Of a stretch of DNA of 26,890 bases, positions 9,810 to 17,447 are shown in pieces (the stretch's first letter is position 1; each line of letters opens with the position of its first letter). Under the pieces are notes generated by a model. That model was not told the DNA's origin. It made no database searches and worked only from the letters and a program-made list of their open reading frames with translations. Origin of the DNA: CAYXXZ01 sp964469165 (GTDB lineage: Bacteria > Pseudomonadota > Gammaproteobacteria > Pseudomonadales > Porticoccaceae). The stretch covers positions 1-26,890 of the forward strand of contig CAYXXZ010000038.1 in assembly GCA_964469165.1 (NCBI GenBank), given 5' to 3'. The position numbers and the translations under genes were made by a program.

Positions 9810-10236
9810 AAAACATTCCCTTGGCCAGCACAACGATCAGCACGACATGGCAGAAGATGCTGATATGTAGTTTGCGCGAACGTTCGCCGCTGAGCAGGCC
9901 GCGACGCTGCAACAGCATGGCAGTGACGAAATGGCCGAATACGCTGACGGCGAGCAGGATTTTGAGCGAGAGGAGCGCGGCGAAGCTGCTCGTCAGGGGC
10001 TCAGCCAAGGCGCCGCGATAGTGCCAGGCGAGTCCGATACCGGCGCCGTAGAGCACCAGCAGCACCCAGGGCATGATCCCTCGCGCCCGTATACCCAGGG
10101 CGTTCTCTACCTTGACCAGACTGGGCTCCGAGACCTTGCCGTGAATGCCGCCCAACAGAAACACTTCGAAGAAGACCGTGCCGACGAAGGCGATCGCTGC
10201 CAGCAGGTGAAGGATCAGCAGTAGTGGATAACTCAT
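9796..10236 (-). CDS. Small four-helix membrane protein, CopD-like
   Basis: A 146-residue integral inner-membrane protein with about four hydrophobic helices (residues ~5-28, 54-72, 84-108 and 125-143). Histidines at 10, 102 and 130 lie inside helices 1, 3 and 4, as in CopD-related and other heme- or copper-handling membrane proteins, so metal or heme binding is plausible. The family name is a resemblance call, not a firm assignment. The start is ATG at 10236 (MSYPLLLILHLL), because GGAG lies 6 nt upstream. A TTG 12 nt further upstream is less likely because that GGAG would then fall inside the coding region. The gene is convergent with the DUF72 gene, with 14 bp of overlap. Confidence 0.75.
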   Translation of the reverse strand: MSYPLLLILHLLAAIAFVGTVFFEVFLLGGIHGKVSEPSLVKVENALGIRARGIMPWVLLVLYGAGIGLAWHYRGALAEPLTSSFAALLSLKILLAVSVFGHFVTAMLLQRRGLLSGERSRKLHISIFCHVVLIVVLAKGMFFIRW

Positions 10237-10381
10237 GGCAAACTCCAATGTTGGATCCTCTGCAAGTGTAGGAATTATTTGCTGTAGGCGACAGAGGGAG
10301 ACATAGATTAAGGGAGCGGGGCAGAGATGGCAAAAAAGAATTCGTCGCAGTTAGGTCCTGTTAACACTACTTGAATAGTCG

Positions 10382-10410
10382 TCGCTGGTGGCCATTTTTC
10401 CGACCAGCGA
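10382..10410. repeat. Hairpin in the gap after dnaE2
   Basis: TCGCTGGT (10382-10389) and ACCAGCGA (10403-10410) form a perfect 8-bp stem with a 13-nt loop, about 85 bp beyond the dnaE2 stop. It has no T-run on the minus strand, so a role as terminator is only possible. Confidence 0.4.
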
Positions 10411-10495
10411 GGCGGAAGGAGAGACATGCGCCAGGCCTCTTGGGATCGGCAACAAGTAGCTGTTGGACGAGAGGGGCGCTACAAGGCCGAAAACC

Positions 10496-13400
10496 TCACC
10501 TGAAATCCCGCACCCTGATTTCGAGCCCGTCAAGGCGCGCGCTGTGATCCTCGATTCTGCCCGCAACCACATGTACCACTGGTGTTGCGGTATTTTCGCG
10601 AACAATTTCCAGTGTGCCTTTGATCAGAACGAGCCTGGCGGTGAGAATAATGTTTTTGAAATGCTCCTGAGTGCCGCGCCAGATGATGACGTTGATATTG
10701 CCTGTCTCGTCTTCGAGCGTCATGAAGAGAGTACCTTTGGCGGTGCCGGGCCGCTGACGCGAAGCCACGATACCGGCCACCTGTACGAGACCCTTGTGGC
10801 GCTGATGGAGCAAATCGCACTGTCGAATGCAACGCTGAAAAGGAGGGGCGTTGCGCAGCAGTGCCATGGGGTGCGGTCGCAAGCTGTGACTCAACGTCTG
10901 ATAATCCGTCACGACTTCCTGTATCAGAGAGGGGGCGGGGGTCAACAGGGTTTCCTGTCGCGGGTAGGGCGTCGTTCGCAGAAGGGGTGAAGGGCGCTCG
11001 ACAGCGGCGGCGGCCCAGCGCGCCTGATGGCGGTTGCCGGCCAGTTTACGCAGGGCATCCGCAGAGGCGATCGTTTGCAAATCCTTACTGCCGAGGGCGG
11101 CGCGCTGGGCCAGGTCATCGATGGACATGAACGGCCTGGAGCCACGCTGTTGGGGAATACGGCGCGCTTTTTCCTCAGCGAGTGCGGAAATTCGCATCAA
11201 TCCCAGGCGGATTCCCCAGGCTGTTGTGCCGTTTTTTTCCACAACCGCTTCCAGGGTATTTTCGTAAAAACTCTTGTTGATATCCACGGGCAGCACCTGG
11301 ATATGGTGGCGCTGCGCATCCTGAATCAACTGTGACGGAGAGTAGAAACCCATGGGCTGGCTGTTGAGAAGGGCGCAGTAGAAAGCCGCGGGGTGGTGGC
11401 ATTTGAGCCAGGACGAAGCATAGGCAAGTAATGCAAAACTGGCGGAGTGACTTTCTGGAAAACCATAACCGCCAAAACCTTTGATTTGTTCGAACAGGGC
11501 CTGGGCAAATTCCGGCTGATAACCCTTGGCGATCATGCCGTCGATGAATTTGTCCCTGAATAGCAGCAATTTTGAATTCTTGCCCCAATTACTGATGGCG
11601 CGGCGCAGCTCGTCGGCTTCGCCGCCCGTGAAACCGGCAGCGATCATGGCGATACGCATCACCTGCTCCTGAAAAATGGGCACTCCCAGGGTGCGTTCGA
11701 GAACGGATTTGATTTCCTCGCCGGGGTAGGTGATCTCTTCCTGTTTTGCGCGGCGGTGCAGATAGGGTGGAACCATGTTGCCGAGAATGGGGCCGGGACG
11801 CACGATGGCGATCTGCACCACCAGATCGTAAAACTCGCGCGGTTGCAGGCGTGGCAACATGGACATCTGGGCGCGAGATTCCACCTGAAATACACCGACG
11901 CTGTCGGCCTGACACAGCATGTCGTAGGTGGCGGCGTCTTCTCGAGGAATATCCGCGAGTTCGCGAATCTTCGGATCGTAAGCGCCGACCATGTCGAGAG
12001 CGCGGCGCAAGGCCGAAAGCATGCCCAGGGCGAGCACGTCCACTTTCAGGAGACGCATGGCTTCGAGATCTTCCTTGTCCCATTGAATGATGGTGCGCTC
12101 CGGCATGCTGGCATTTTCCACCGGCACCAGATCGCTGATGCGATCCTGGGAAATGACGAAACCACCGACATGCTGAGACAAATGGCGGGGAAAACCGAGA
12201 ATTTCCCGGCTCAGTTGGAAAAAGAGCTGGGGCAGTTTTGCATCCGCAGGCAGCCCTTTGCTGGCTACTAGCGTTTCGAGTATCTCTGGCTTGTCCCACC
12301 AAGCCAGGGATTTCGAGAGCTGGTCGAGAAGCACGGGTTCGAAGCCGAGAGCCTTGCCCACATCGCGAATGGCACTGCGGCGCCGGTAGGTAATCACCGT
12401 CGCGGCCAGCGCGGCGCGCTCGCGGCCGTATTTGGCATAGATGTACTGAATCACTTCCTCGCGGCGTTGGTGTTCGAAATCCACGTCGATATCCGGCGGT
12501 TCATCGCGCTCGCGGGAAATGAAACGCTCGAACAATACCTCGATCTGGCCCGGTGCGATCTCGGTGATGAACAGGCAGTAACAGACGACGGAGTTGGCGG
12601 CGGAGCCACGGCCCTGACAGAGAATGTTGCGTGAGCGGGCAAAGCGGACGATGTCGTGCACGGTGAGAAAATAAAATTCGTAATGAAGTTCCTCTATCAG
12701 CGCAAGTTCGGCTTCAATGCTTTTTTCGACGTTTGCAGGAGCCGCGTCGGGCCAGCGCCGCCGCTTGCCTTCCGACACCAGGTTGCGCAGGTGCTGAATG
12801 GGTGTGAGGTCATCGGGAACCAGTTCGCGCGGATACTGATAGCGCAATTCGTGCATGGAAAAATGGCAGCGCTCGGCGATGGCGTGGGTTTCGTCGAGAA
12901 GCGTGCGGGGGTAGAGGTTGGCGAGTTGCGCGAGAGATTTCAGGTAGGCTTCGCCGTTCGCCTCCAGGCGTGTGCCCATATCCTGAATTGCCCGATTGTG
13001 ACGGATGGCGGTGAGGGTGTCCTGCAGAGGCTTGCGTATTTTGTCGTGCATCAGCGCTTCACCACAGGCCACCAGAGGAATACCGTGCTTGCGACCGAGG
13101 GCCAGCCAGCGTGAAAAATCCTGTTGCTCGCCGCCGTGGAGCTGATGATTGAGCCCGATCCACAAGCGTTCCCGGAAAGCATTATGCAATTCCTGAATCA
13201 GTGTTTCATCCACATTTTGATTGACACCGGCAAGATGGATGATCAGGCAGCTGCGCAGACGAAAACGCAGATCTTCGAAATGAATCTCGTACTCACCCTT
13301 GCTGGACCGGCGTCGCGCCAGGGTGATCAAACCCGACAGTTCTGCATAAGCCGTGCGACAGGGTGCGATGGCGAGCAAATGCATGCCATTGCTGAGACGA

Positions 13401-13600
13401 AAACGGCTGCCGATGATCAGCTTGAAATCGAGCTCTTCAGCCACCGTGAATGCTTTCACGACCCCGGCCAGGGAGCACTCGTCAGTGATGGTGAGAGCGT
13501 CGTAACCCAACTCGTGGGCGCGCCGCACGTACTCGCCGGGATGGGATGCACCGCTGAGAAAGGTGAAATTGGTTGTGGTGAAGAGGTGGGTGTAGGGCAT
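10496..13600 (-). CDS. dnaE2: Error-prone DNA polymerase III alpha subunit DnaE2 (ImuC)
   Basis: The polymerase of the ImuA-ImuB-DnaE2 mutasome, which synthesises across DNA damage and causes SOS mutagenesis. The 1034-residue product is slightly shorter than replicative DnaE and matches DnaE2. Its domains, in order, are a degenerate PHP domain (HLFTTTNFTFLSGASHPGEYV), the polymerase core with catalytic aspartates in PPDIDVDF (Asp370, 372 and 374) and QGRGSAANS, the fingers and helix-hairpin-helix region (GFGGYGFPESHSASFALL), and a C-terminal OB fold (VQVAGIVASRQRPGTAKGT). It ends ~260 bp downstream of imuB, with repeats in between. No clear Shine-Dalgarno precedes the ATG (CTACCCTAAAAAA). No separate LexA box was found, so expression likely depends on readthrough from imuA. 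Confidence 0.96.
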   Translation of the reverse strand: MPYTHLFTTTNFTFLSGASHPGEYVRRAHELGYDALTITDECSLAGVVKAFTVAEELDFKLIIGSRFRLSNGMHLLAIAPCRTAYAELSGLITLARRRSSKGEYEIHFEDLRFRLRSCLIIHLAGVNQNVDETLIQELHNAFRERLWIGLNHQLHGGEQQDFSRWLALGRKHGIPLVACGEALMHDKIRKPLQDTLTAIRHNRAIQDMGTRLEANGEAYLKSLAQLANLYPRTLLDETHAIAERCHFSMHELRYQYPRELVPDDLTPIQHLRNLVSEGKRRRWPDAAPANVEKSIEAELALIEELHYEFYFLTVHDIVRFARSRNILCQGRGSAANSVVCYCLFITEIAPGQIEVLFERFISRERDEPPDIDVDFEHQRREEVIQYIYAKYGRERAALAATVITYRRRSAIRDVGKALGFEPVLLDQLSKSLAWWDKPEILETLVASKGLPADAKLPQLFFQLSREILGFPRHLSQHVGGFVISQDRISDLVPVENASMPERTIIQWDKEDLEAMRLLKVDVLALGMLSALRRALDMVGAYDPKIRELADIPREDAATYDMLCQADSVGVFQVESRAQMSMLPRLQPREFYDLVVQIAIVRPGPILGNMVPPYLHRRAKQEEITYPGEEIKSVLERTLGVPIFQEQVMRIAMIAAGFTGGEADELRRAISNWGKNSKLLLFRDKFIDGMIAKGYQPEFAQALFEQIKGFGGYGFPESHSASFALLAYASSWLKCHHPAAFYCALLNSQPMGFYSPSQLIQDAQRHHIQVLPVDINKSFYENTLEAVVEKNGTTAWGIRLGLMRISALAEEKARRIPQQRGSRPFMSIDDLAQRAALGSKDLQTIASADALRKLAGNRHQARWAAAAVERPSPLLRTTPYPRQETLLTPAPSLIQEVVTDYQTLSHSLRPHPMALLRNAPPFQRCIRQCDLLHQRHKGLVQVAGIVASRQRPGTAKGTLFMTLEDETGNINVIIWRGTQEHFKNIILTARLVLIKGTLEIVRENTATPVVHVVAGRIEDHSARLDGLEIRVRDFR

Positions 13601-13613
13601 TTTTTTAGGGTAG

Positions 13614-13829
13614 GTCTGACGTCGGACGCAAAAGATGGAGGATGTTGTCTCTGAGTTTCACGTTTCAAGTTGCACGTTTCACGTAGTAGGTGCCTGTGGC
13701 GATGACGTCACACTGGCCACGTATCCTGGTGCAGAGAATCTCAAAGACCAGAGGGCCACAGATCTGAACACAGGTTGCTACGAGACATATTGCGAGAAGC
13801 CACTGCCTCAAAAGCGTCAGACGTCAGAC
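13614..13829. repeat. Segment bounded by 16-bp inverted repeats between imuB and dnaE2
   Basis: GTCTGACGTCGGACGC (13614-13629) is matched in reverse complement at 15 of 16 positions by GCGTCAGACGTCAGAC (13814-13829). The enclosed 216 bp contain R2 copy 2 and no gene. This could be the footprint of a non-autonomous insertion. Confidence 0.6.
13648..13742 (-). repeat. Dispersed inverted-repeat family R2, copy 2
   Basis: Read on the minus strand it runs ACGTGGCCAGTGTGACGTCA, TCGCCACAGGCACCTACTAC and GTGAAACGTGCAACTTGAAA. That is near-identical to the right part of the copy at 23759 and similar to the copy at 8639. It lacks the opposite end. Confidence 0.75.
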
Positions 13830-13853
13830 ATCAGCGTCCAGCGTCCGACATCC
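13814..13853. repeat. Degenerate 20-bp tandem repeat
   Basis: GCGTCAGACGTCAGACATCA is followed directly by GCGTCCAGCGTCCGACATCC, identical at 15 of 20 positions. It lies 10 bp beyond the imuB stop and overlaps the right arm of the flanking inverted repeat. Confidence 0.55.
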
Positions 13854-13863
13854 CGCGCCCGCC

Positions 13864-15381
13864 CTAACCAAAAAAACCCTGCACATACCATCGTTCATCG
13901 TGTAAATCCTGAAAGATCCAGAGAATTTGTTTGTCCTGACGCCGTGCCAGGTAGTAGTCCCTGGCGACTGAGGTTTCCCACCAGTGACTGGTCAGGCGTT
14001 CGGGGCCAGCGGCCAGCGTCAGGCGACCCTGCCAGTAGAGGCGCCCGTTGCGTTCCGCGATTTCCTCGGGTTCGGGGAGAAGCCAGGTGGGGCGCAGAGC
14101 CTTGTGGTGCGGTCGAGGCAACTGTTGTATGCATTTTTCACCCATGCCGATCATGGCATGGCTCAGTTCAGGCAGCAGGCTGTCGCGATAGCTGATCTTG
14201 TGCAATGCGGCATCGCCGAGACGGGTTTTCAATTTCATGAGGGTCGCGGCCAGTTCGCGACTGACGCCGGGTTGCCGATGTTCGCCGTTGAGATCGAGGG
14301 TGGCGCTGCTGTCCTGGCGTGGCTGGCGATCGTGACAGAGCAGCGTCAGTGCATCCACTTCGAAGGGGATGGGGCGATTGGCAAAGGTAATCAGGGTGAG
14401 ATCGTAGAGTAGTTGCCAGCCGCTTTGCGGGATGTCGCTGCGAATGTCGACGATTTCCTTGTGCTGATAAATATCGGAGAGTTGCCATTGAATGTGCTGA
14501 CAGGTCAGTTGTCGTTTGTCCAGAAAAGCGCCGAGATTCTGCAGCAAATGTTCAAAGGCGGGTTGCAGGTGTTCGATCAACGCCAGGGGCGTATCGAAGG
14601 ACAGGCTGTCCTCGAAGTGAATCACGGGAACGTGGGTGCTCACAGGCGCACTGAACAGGCTTCTCTGGGAAAAATCGCGTTCGATGGCGTAGATCTCGGC
14701 CAGGGCATTGGCAAATTGCGGGCCGAGACGTCTGGCAAAGCTGGTCAGACCACTGCTGGTGATCTGGCGCGCGACATCGCCGAGGGTTGTGAAACCCATT
14801 TTCACGAGGGTGTCGACGGCGCCGGGATGATCGTAGAGCACCTGCACCGGCAGAGCGTTGAGGCGGTCGATGAACATTTGCCGGGTTTCGTCTCCGCTTG
14901 GCGCATGGTGAGCGAAACTGAGCAACCAGGCACCGGGAGCCGTGTGGGCCAGGCCCCAACGCACGTCGTGGCCCGCGTCAGCGAGATATTTCAAAATTGC
15001 ATCACACAGGTTCCTTACACCGGAGAACAGGCGCAGACAGGTGGAAATTTCCAGCAACAAACCGGATTGTGGAGCCTCTTTACTTTCGTGGAGCGCAATA
15101 TGTGGCGTGAAGCGATAGAGCTGATCGCGCAGTTGGTAGAGAGCGGCGCTTTCCAGGTTGCGCTTTCGTGGCACCAGCAAACAGTCACCGGCGAACCGCG
15201 CTGTCGTCGGATCCATGCCGCGCGTCACACCCAGAGCACGGGCGGCGGCGTTGCAGAAGATCACGACGCGTCGCTCGGTGACGGCGACAGGGCGCTCGGG
15301 CGGGATATCTGTTTTCAGAACATGGAGCGGCAATTCCCGCAGCCTCAACGCCAGCCACAAATGATTACGTGCGCTGCTCAT
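13864..15381 (-). CDS. imuB: ImuB, inactive Y-family polymerase homologue of the mutasome
   Basis: ImuB bridges ImuA, DnaE2 and the beta clamp and is not itself a polymerase. The 505-residue product has the Y-family fold but lacks the catalytic acids. The first motif reads NHLWLALRLRELPLHVL where active polymerases have an Asp, and the SxDE motif is replaced by GLLLEISTCLRLFSG. The helix-hairpin-helix (VDTLVKMGFTTLGDVARQ), the little-finger region and the typical C-terminus (IFQDLHDERWYVQGFFG) are present. The start is ATG at 15381, where it overlaps the imuA stop as ATGA. An in-frame start at 15480 would run back into imuA and is less likely. A repeat-rich gap separates it from dnaE2. Confidence 0.93.
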   Translation of the reverse strand: MSSARNHLWLALRLRELPLHVLKTDIPPERPVAVTERRVVIFCNAAARALGVTRGMDPTTARFAGDCLLVPRKRNLESAALYQLRDQLYRFTPHIALHESKEAPQSGLLLEISTCLRLFSGVRNLCDAILKYLADAGHDVRWGLAHTAPGAWLLSFAHHAPSGDETRQMFIDRLNALPVQVLYDHPGAVDTLVKMGFTTLGDVARQITSSGLTSFARRLGPQFANALAEIYAIERDFSQRSLFSAPVSTHVPVIHFEDSLSFDTPLALIEHLQPAFEHLLQNLGAFLDKRQLTCQHIQWQLSDIYQHKEIVDIRSDIPQSGWQLLYDLTLITFANRPIPFEVDALTLLCHDRQPRQDSSATLDLNGEHRQPGVSRELAATLMKLKTRLGDAALHKISYRDSLLPELSHAMIGMGEKCIQQLPRPHHKALRPTWLLPEPEEIAERNGRLYWQGRLTLAAGPERLTSHWWETSVARDYYLARRQDKQILWIFQDLHDERWYVQGFFG

Positions 15382-16112
15382 GTGCCGGCCTTGAGGTTGA
15401 GGGCGGACGCGCCAGCGCTTTGATTCCGGGCGATGTCTGAATGATCCAGCGCACAATAGGGCTGAGCGGCTTGCCAGCACTCTGGCAGAGGAAGCCGGAC
15501 AGGTTGAGGTTGGCGGCTTCTCAGAATTCCCTTCTGTTTGAAAATAAAAAATTCCAGTTCATTGTCAATGTATTTTGTCGATATTCTGAGCGCTGCCGGT
15601 GAGCTCTCCCGCTGCGCGGCCCAAGGGCGGAAGAGGGCGTGGATGGCGTTGCTCAGCGTCGCCGCCAACAGACATTTGCGCAGGTTGCTGTAGCTGAGTC
15701 CTTTTCGGGGTTGCCAGGCAAGCATCGCGGCGCAATCGTCGCTGCGCGCCATTTCGCTAAAACAATGCAGAAAATCCGCATTGTCGGGCGCATTGATCAC
15801 CAGCAGGCGTTCGAGATCGATATTCGCTTGGATGAAAGCCTGACTGAAAGGTTGTGCCGGCGGATTCAACAGTGCGATCACACCCTGGTTATGAACTCGC
15901 AGGGCGGGCAGGAACAGCTGCCAATCACCCTGAAAGGGCTTTTGGCAAATCTCGATGAGTGTTCCCCGCGGCCAGCCGCCGTGCAGCAATTCGGCGTTGA
16001 GCAGGGCATAACCAGAATCCACACCCGTGTGTGGCATGCCCTGGTGGCGGCGCCCGCGCCACACATCCTGGCGGTGGAGGATTCCGTCTAGAGTGGGAGG
16101 AGGTGATGACAT
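15378..16112 (-). CDS. imuA: ImuA, translesion synthesis accessory protein (RecA/SulA-like)
   Basis: ImuA is the third part of the ImuA-ImuB-DnaE2 mutasome, a RecA-related accessory protein. The 244-residue product carries the family opening (LDGILHRQDVWRG), then GVDSGYALLNAELLHGGWPRGTLIEI, where the P-loop position is degenerate. It also has ERLLVINAPDNADFLHCFSEM and a C-terminus with SRQPQPVRLPLPECW. ATG at 16112 is preceded by no recognisable Shine-Dalgarno sequence. A LexA box starts 12 nt upstream, so the mRNA leader is probably very short. Its stop overlaps the imuB start by ATGA, indicating translational coupling. The assignment rests on context plus family text. Confidence 0.9.
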   Translation of the reverse strand: MSSPPPTLDGILHRQDVWRGRRHQGMPHTGVDSGYALLNAELLHGGWPRGTLIEICQKPFQGDWQLFLPALRVHNQGVIALLNPPAQPFSQAFIQANIDLERLLVINAPDNADFLHCFSEMARSDDCAAMLAWQPRKGLSYSNLRKCLLAATLSNAIHALFRPWAAQRESSPAALRISTKYIDNELEFFIFKQKGILRSRQPQPVRLPLPECWQAAQPYCALDHSDIARNQSAGASALNLKAGT

Positions 16113-16124
16113 GGTAGTAGCAGA

Positions 16125-16144
16125 TACTGTATGTTTGTACAGTA
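16125..16144 (-). promoter_or_regulatory. LexA (SOS) box for imuA-imuB-dnaE2
   Basis: TACTGTATGTTTGTACAGTA fits the LexA consensus CTGT-N8-ACAG with extended symmetric flanks (TA...TA). It lies 12 bp upstream of the imuA ATG and overlaps the -10 of the best promoter candidate, so LexA would block transcription until DNA damage. Confidence 0.92.
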
Positions 16145-16169
16145 TCCGTGGTTGTTTTTATCTCGTCAA
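16140..16169 (-). promoter_or_regulatory. Candidate promoter of imuA-imuB-dnaE2
   Basis: On the minus strand TTGACG (16169-16164) is followed after 18 bp by ATACTG (16145-16140), which overlaps the LexA box. Transcription would start within the box, leaving a leader of roughly 20 nt. Predicted by eye. Confidence 0.5.
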
Positions 16170-16585
16170 GAGAAGGTGCGGGTGAAGGGCAAGCTTCCTA
16201 TGCGCGCTTCCCGTAAATGAGAATGGGCGCATGATTTTTCGTGAGGCGCTTCTATACTGAAAAACAGCAACTCTCGTTTGTTCAAACGAACTGGCGTCGC
16301 AACCGGCGCTAAGTCGAAGTTTTGGGCTGCGGTTTGTAGAGCTATATGCCATGATTTTTACGTTGCAAAGCCCTGTTTCCCCGAGTGCGTAGGGGCAATT
16401 GCGCGAACCGATAAAGCTGGTTTCATGAATTGCCCCTACGGTATGCTGCGAGAATCAACAAACAGAGTTTTGCCAGCTGAGCAAGAGGTTGTCTCGCACT
16501 CGTCAGCAAGGATATCCATGAGATATACCGGTATGATTACCCATGGAAATAAAATTGTTGTGTTGTCTGAATAGAGAAAACCACC
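16145..16585. other. Intergenic region between imuA and the zinc-ribbon gene
   Basis: About 440 bp hold the mutasome promoter at the left, a 13-bp inverted-repeat element (16388-16440) and the leader of the small gene at 16586. Short open frames exist on both strands but show no family resemblance or ribosome-binding sites. Confidence 0.5.
16388..16440. repeat. Palindromic element with 13-bp arms
   Basis: CGTAGGGGCAATT (16388-16400) and AATTGCCCCTACG (16428-16440) are exact reverse complements around a 27-nt loop. The loop itself contains GAACC and GGTTT, which can extend the pairing. GTAGGGGC...GCCCCTAC hairpins of this kind recur between genes in many bacteria, so this is probably a small non-coding palindromic repeat. 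Confidence 0.7.
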
Positions 16586-16594
16586 ATGGGTGAT
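16536..16594 (+). promoter_or_regulatory. Possible start-codon-sequestering hairpin
   Basis: ATTACCCATGG (16536-16546) can pair with CCATGGGTGAT (16584-16594). This makes 11 bp in RNA with one G-U pair around a 37-nt loop. The right arm contains the ATG (16586) of the 57-residue gene, so folding would hide its start. Seen in sequence; function inferred. Confidence 0.4.
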
Positions 16595-16759
16595 ATCGTG
16601 CAATTCAAGAAACGGCCGGGTAAAAAACTCGGGATGTGCCAGCACGGCTTTCACGATTGGGCGATTGTTCAGGACAGGAAATTCGATGTTCGCCAGGGGC
16701 GGCTGGTGACGGTTTTCCGCTGTCGCCGCTGTGGAATCGAGAAGGTCAAGGCGCTTTGA
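16586..16759 (+). CDS. Conserved small zinc-ribbon-like protein (57 residues)
   Basis: The product begins MGDIVQFKKRPGKKLGMCQH and ends FRCRRCGIEKVKAL. Cys18, His20/His23 and the Cys46-Arg-Arg-Cys49 pair look like a zinc-binding set. The basic N-terminus and the pattern C-x-H-G-F-H-x-W ... F-D-V-x-x-G-x-L-V-T-V-F-x-C-x-x-C resemble a family of uncharacterised small proteins I recall from other gammaproteobacteria. Its function is unknown; a nucleic-acid or ribosome association is only a guess from charge and size. No strong Shine-Dalgarno is present (AGAGAA about 10 nt upstream), and the ATG lies in a possible hairpin. It is convergent with the peroxiredoxin gene, with a 14-bp inverted repeat between them. 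Confidence 0.75.
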   Translation: MGDIVQFKKRPGKKLGMCQHGFHDWAIVQDRKFDVRQGRLVTVFRCRRCGIEKVKAL

Positions 16760-16782
16760 AAGTGCAGGGTGTCGAGCGATCT

Positions 16783-16832
16783 GTAAACCATCAGCAAGAA
16801 TCTGTGTTTGAACAGAGGTGCTGATGGTTTAC
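16783..16832. terminator. Inverted repeat between convergent genes, probable shared terminator
   Basis: GTAAACCATCAGCA (16783-16796) and TGCTGATGGTTTAC (16819-16832) are exact reverse complements, with an inner TCTGT/ACAGA stem in the loop. It lies between the stops of the 57-residue gene and the peroxiredoxin gene. The T-run is poor, so the terminator role rests on position and symmetry. Confidence 0.55.
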
Positions 16833-16860
16833 CGTTTCACTGATTCGAAACAGCTCGCAC

Positions 16861-17343
16861 TCAGAGTTGCTCGAGAATTTTCTCGGCGGTGGAAACCGCA
16901 ATACCGGCACCATCCGGCTCCACATTGAGAGCTTTCACTGTGCCGTCTTCGACGATCATGGAATAGCGTTTGGAGCGCACACCGAGACCCGCACCCGTGA
17001 GATCGAGCTCAAGACCGAGCGTCTTGGTGAAATCCGCAGAGCCGTCGGCAAGCATCAGCAGATGTTCGGCGTTCTGATTCTGGCCCCAGGCACCCATGAC
17101 GAAGGCATCGTTCACGGCGATGCAGGCCACGGTATCGACACCCTTGGCCTTGATCGCGTCGACATGCACCACGTAACCGGGCATATGGGTGTTGGAGCAG
17201 CCTGGAGTGAATGCGCCGGGAACGGCGAAAAGTACGACTTTCTTGCCTTTGAAGATGTCGTCGGTGGTGATGGGCTTGGGGCCTTCCTTGGTCATCGTGG
17301 CCAGGGTCTTCGCAGGGATTTTGTCGCCAACCTGAATGGTCAT
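16861..17343 (-). CDS. Peroxiredoxin, Prx5-like subfamily
   Basis: A thiol peroxidase that reduces hydrogen peroxide and alkyl hydroperoxides in the cytoplasm. The 160-residue product has the catalytic motif PGAFTPGCSNTHMPGY with Pro42, Thr46 and peroxidatic Cys49, as in Prx5-type proteins. There is no C-terminal glutaredoxin domain, so the reductant must be a separate thiol system. A further Cys lies in VACIAVND. The start is ATG at 17343 (MTIQVGDKIPAKTL), with CGGAG 6 nt upstream. An in-frame start at 17424 would add 27 residues unlike the family. It is downstream of a phosphodiesterase gene on the same strand, separated by ~100 bp with a weak hairpin. Confidence 0.92.
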   Translation of the reverse strand: MTIQVGDKIPAKTLATMTKEGPKPITTDDIFKGKKVVLFAVPGAFTPGCSNTHMPGYVVHVDAIKAKGVDTVACIAVNDAFVMGAWGQNQNAEHLLMLADGSADFTKTLGLELDLTGAGLGVRSKRYSMIVEDGTVKALNVEPDGAGIAVSTAEKILEQL

Positions 17344-17422
17344 GGTAGTCTCCGATTTTAGTGATTTGCATTGTTGCCTGATGAACGCACCTGGCTCGCG
17401 GAGCCGGTGCGTGAAACACATC

Positions 17423-17447
17423 AAAACCCTGTTTTGAGTAGGGTTTT
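17423..17447 (-). terminator. Weak hairpin at the end of the phosphodiesterase gene
   Basis: AAAACCCT and AGGGTTTT form an 8-bp stem with a 9-nt loop overlapping the stop codon of the minus-strand phosphodiesterase gene. The stem ends in A/T pairs with only four trailing Ts, so it is at best a moderate terminator. Confidence 0.45.

Noticed and set aside
10351..10605. 84-codon minus-strand frame at the 3' end of dnaE2
   Set aside because: It overlaps the DnaE2 C-terminus in another frame and has no features supporting a gene.
13814..13853. Possible CRISPR-like short repeats
   Set aside because: Only two degenerate 20-bp units with no spacers and no cas genes.
15381..15480. Extended N-terminus for ImuB
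   Set aside because: It would add 33 residues unlike the family and overlap imuA by ~100 bp; the ATGA overlap at 15378-15381 is the usual coupling.
16436..16654. 72-codon minus-strand frame overlapping the zinc-ribbon gene
   Set aside because: The plus strand here matches a remembered conserved family with Cys/His pattern; the minus product shows no pattern.
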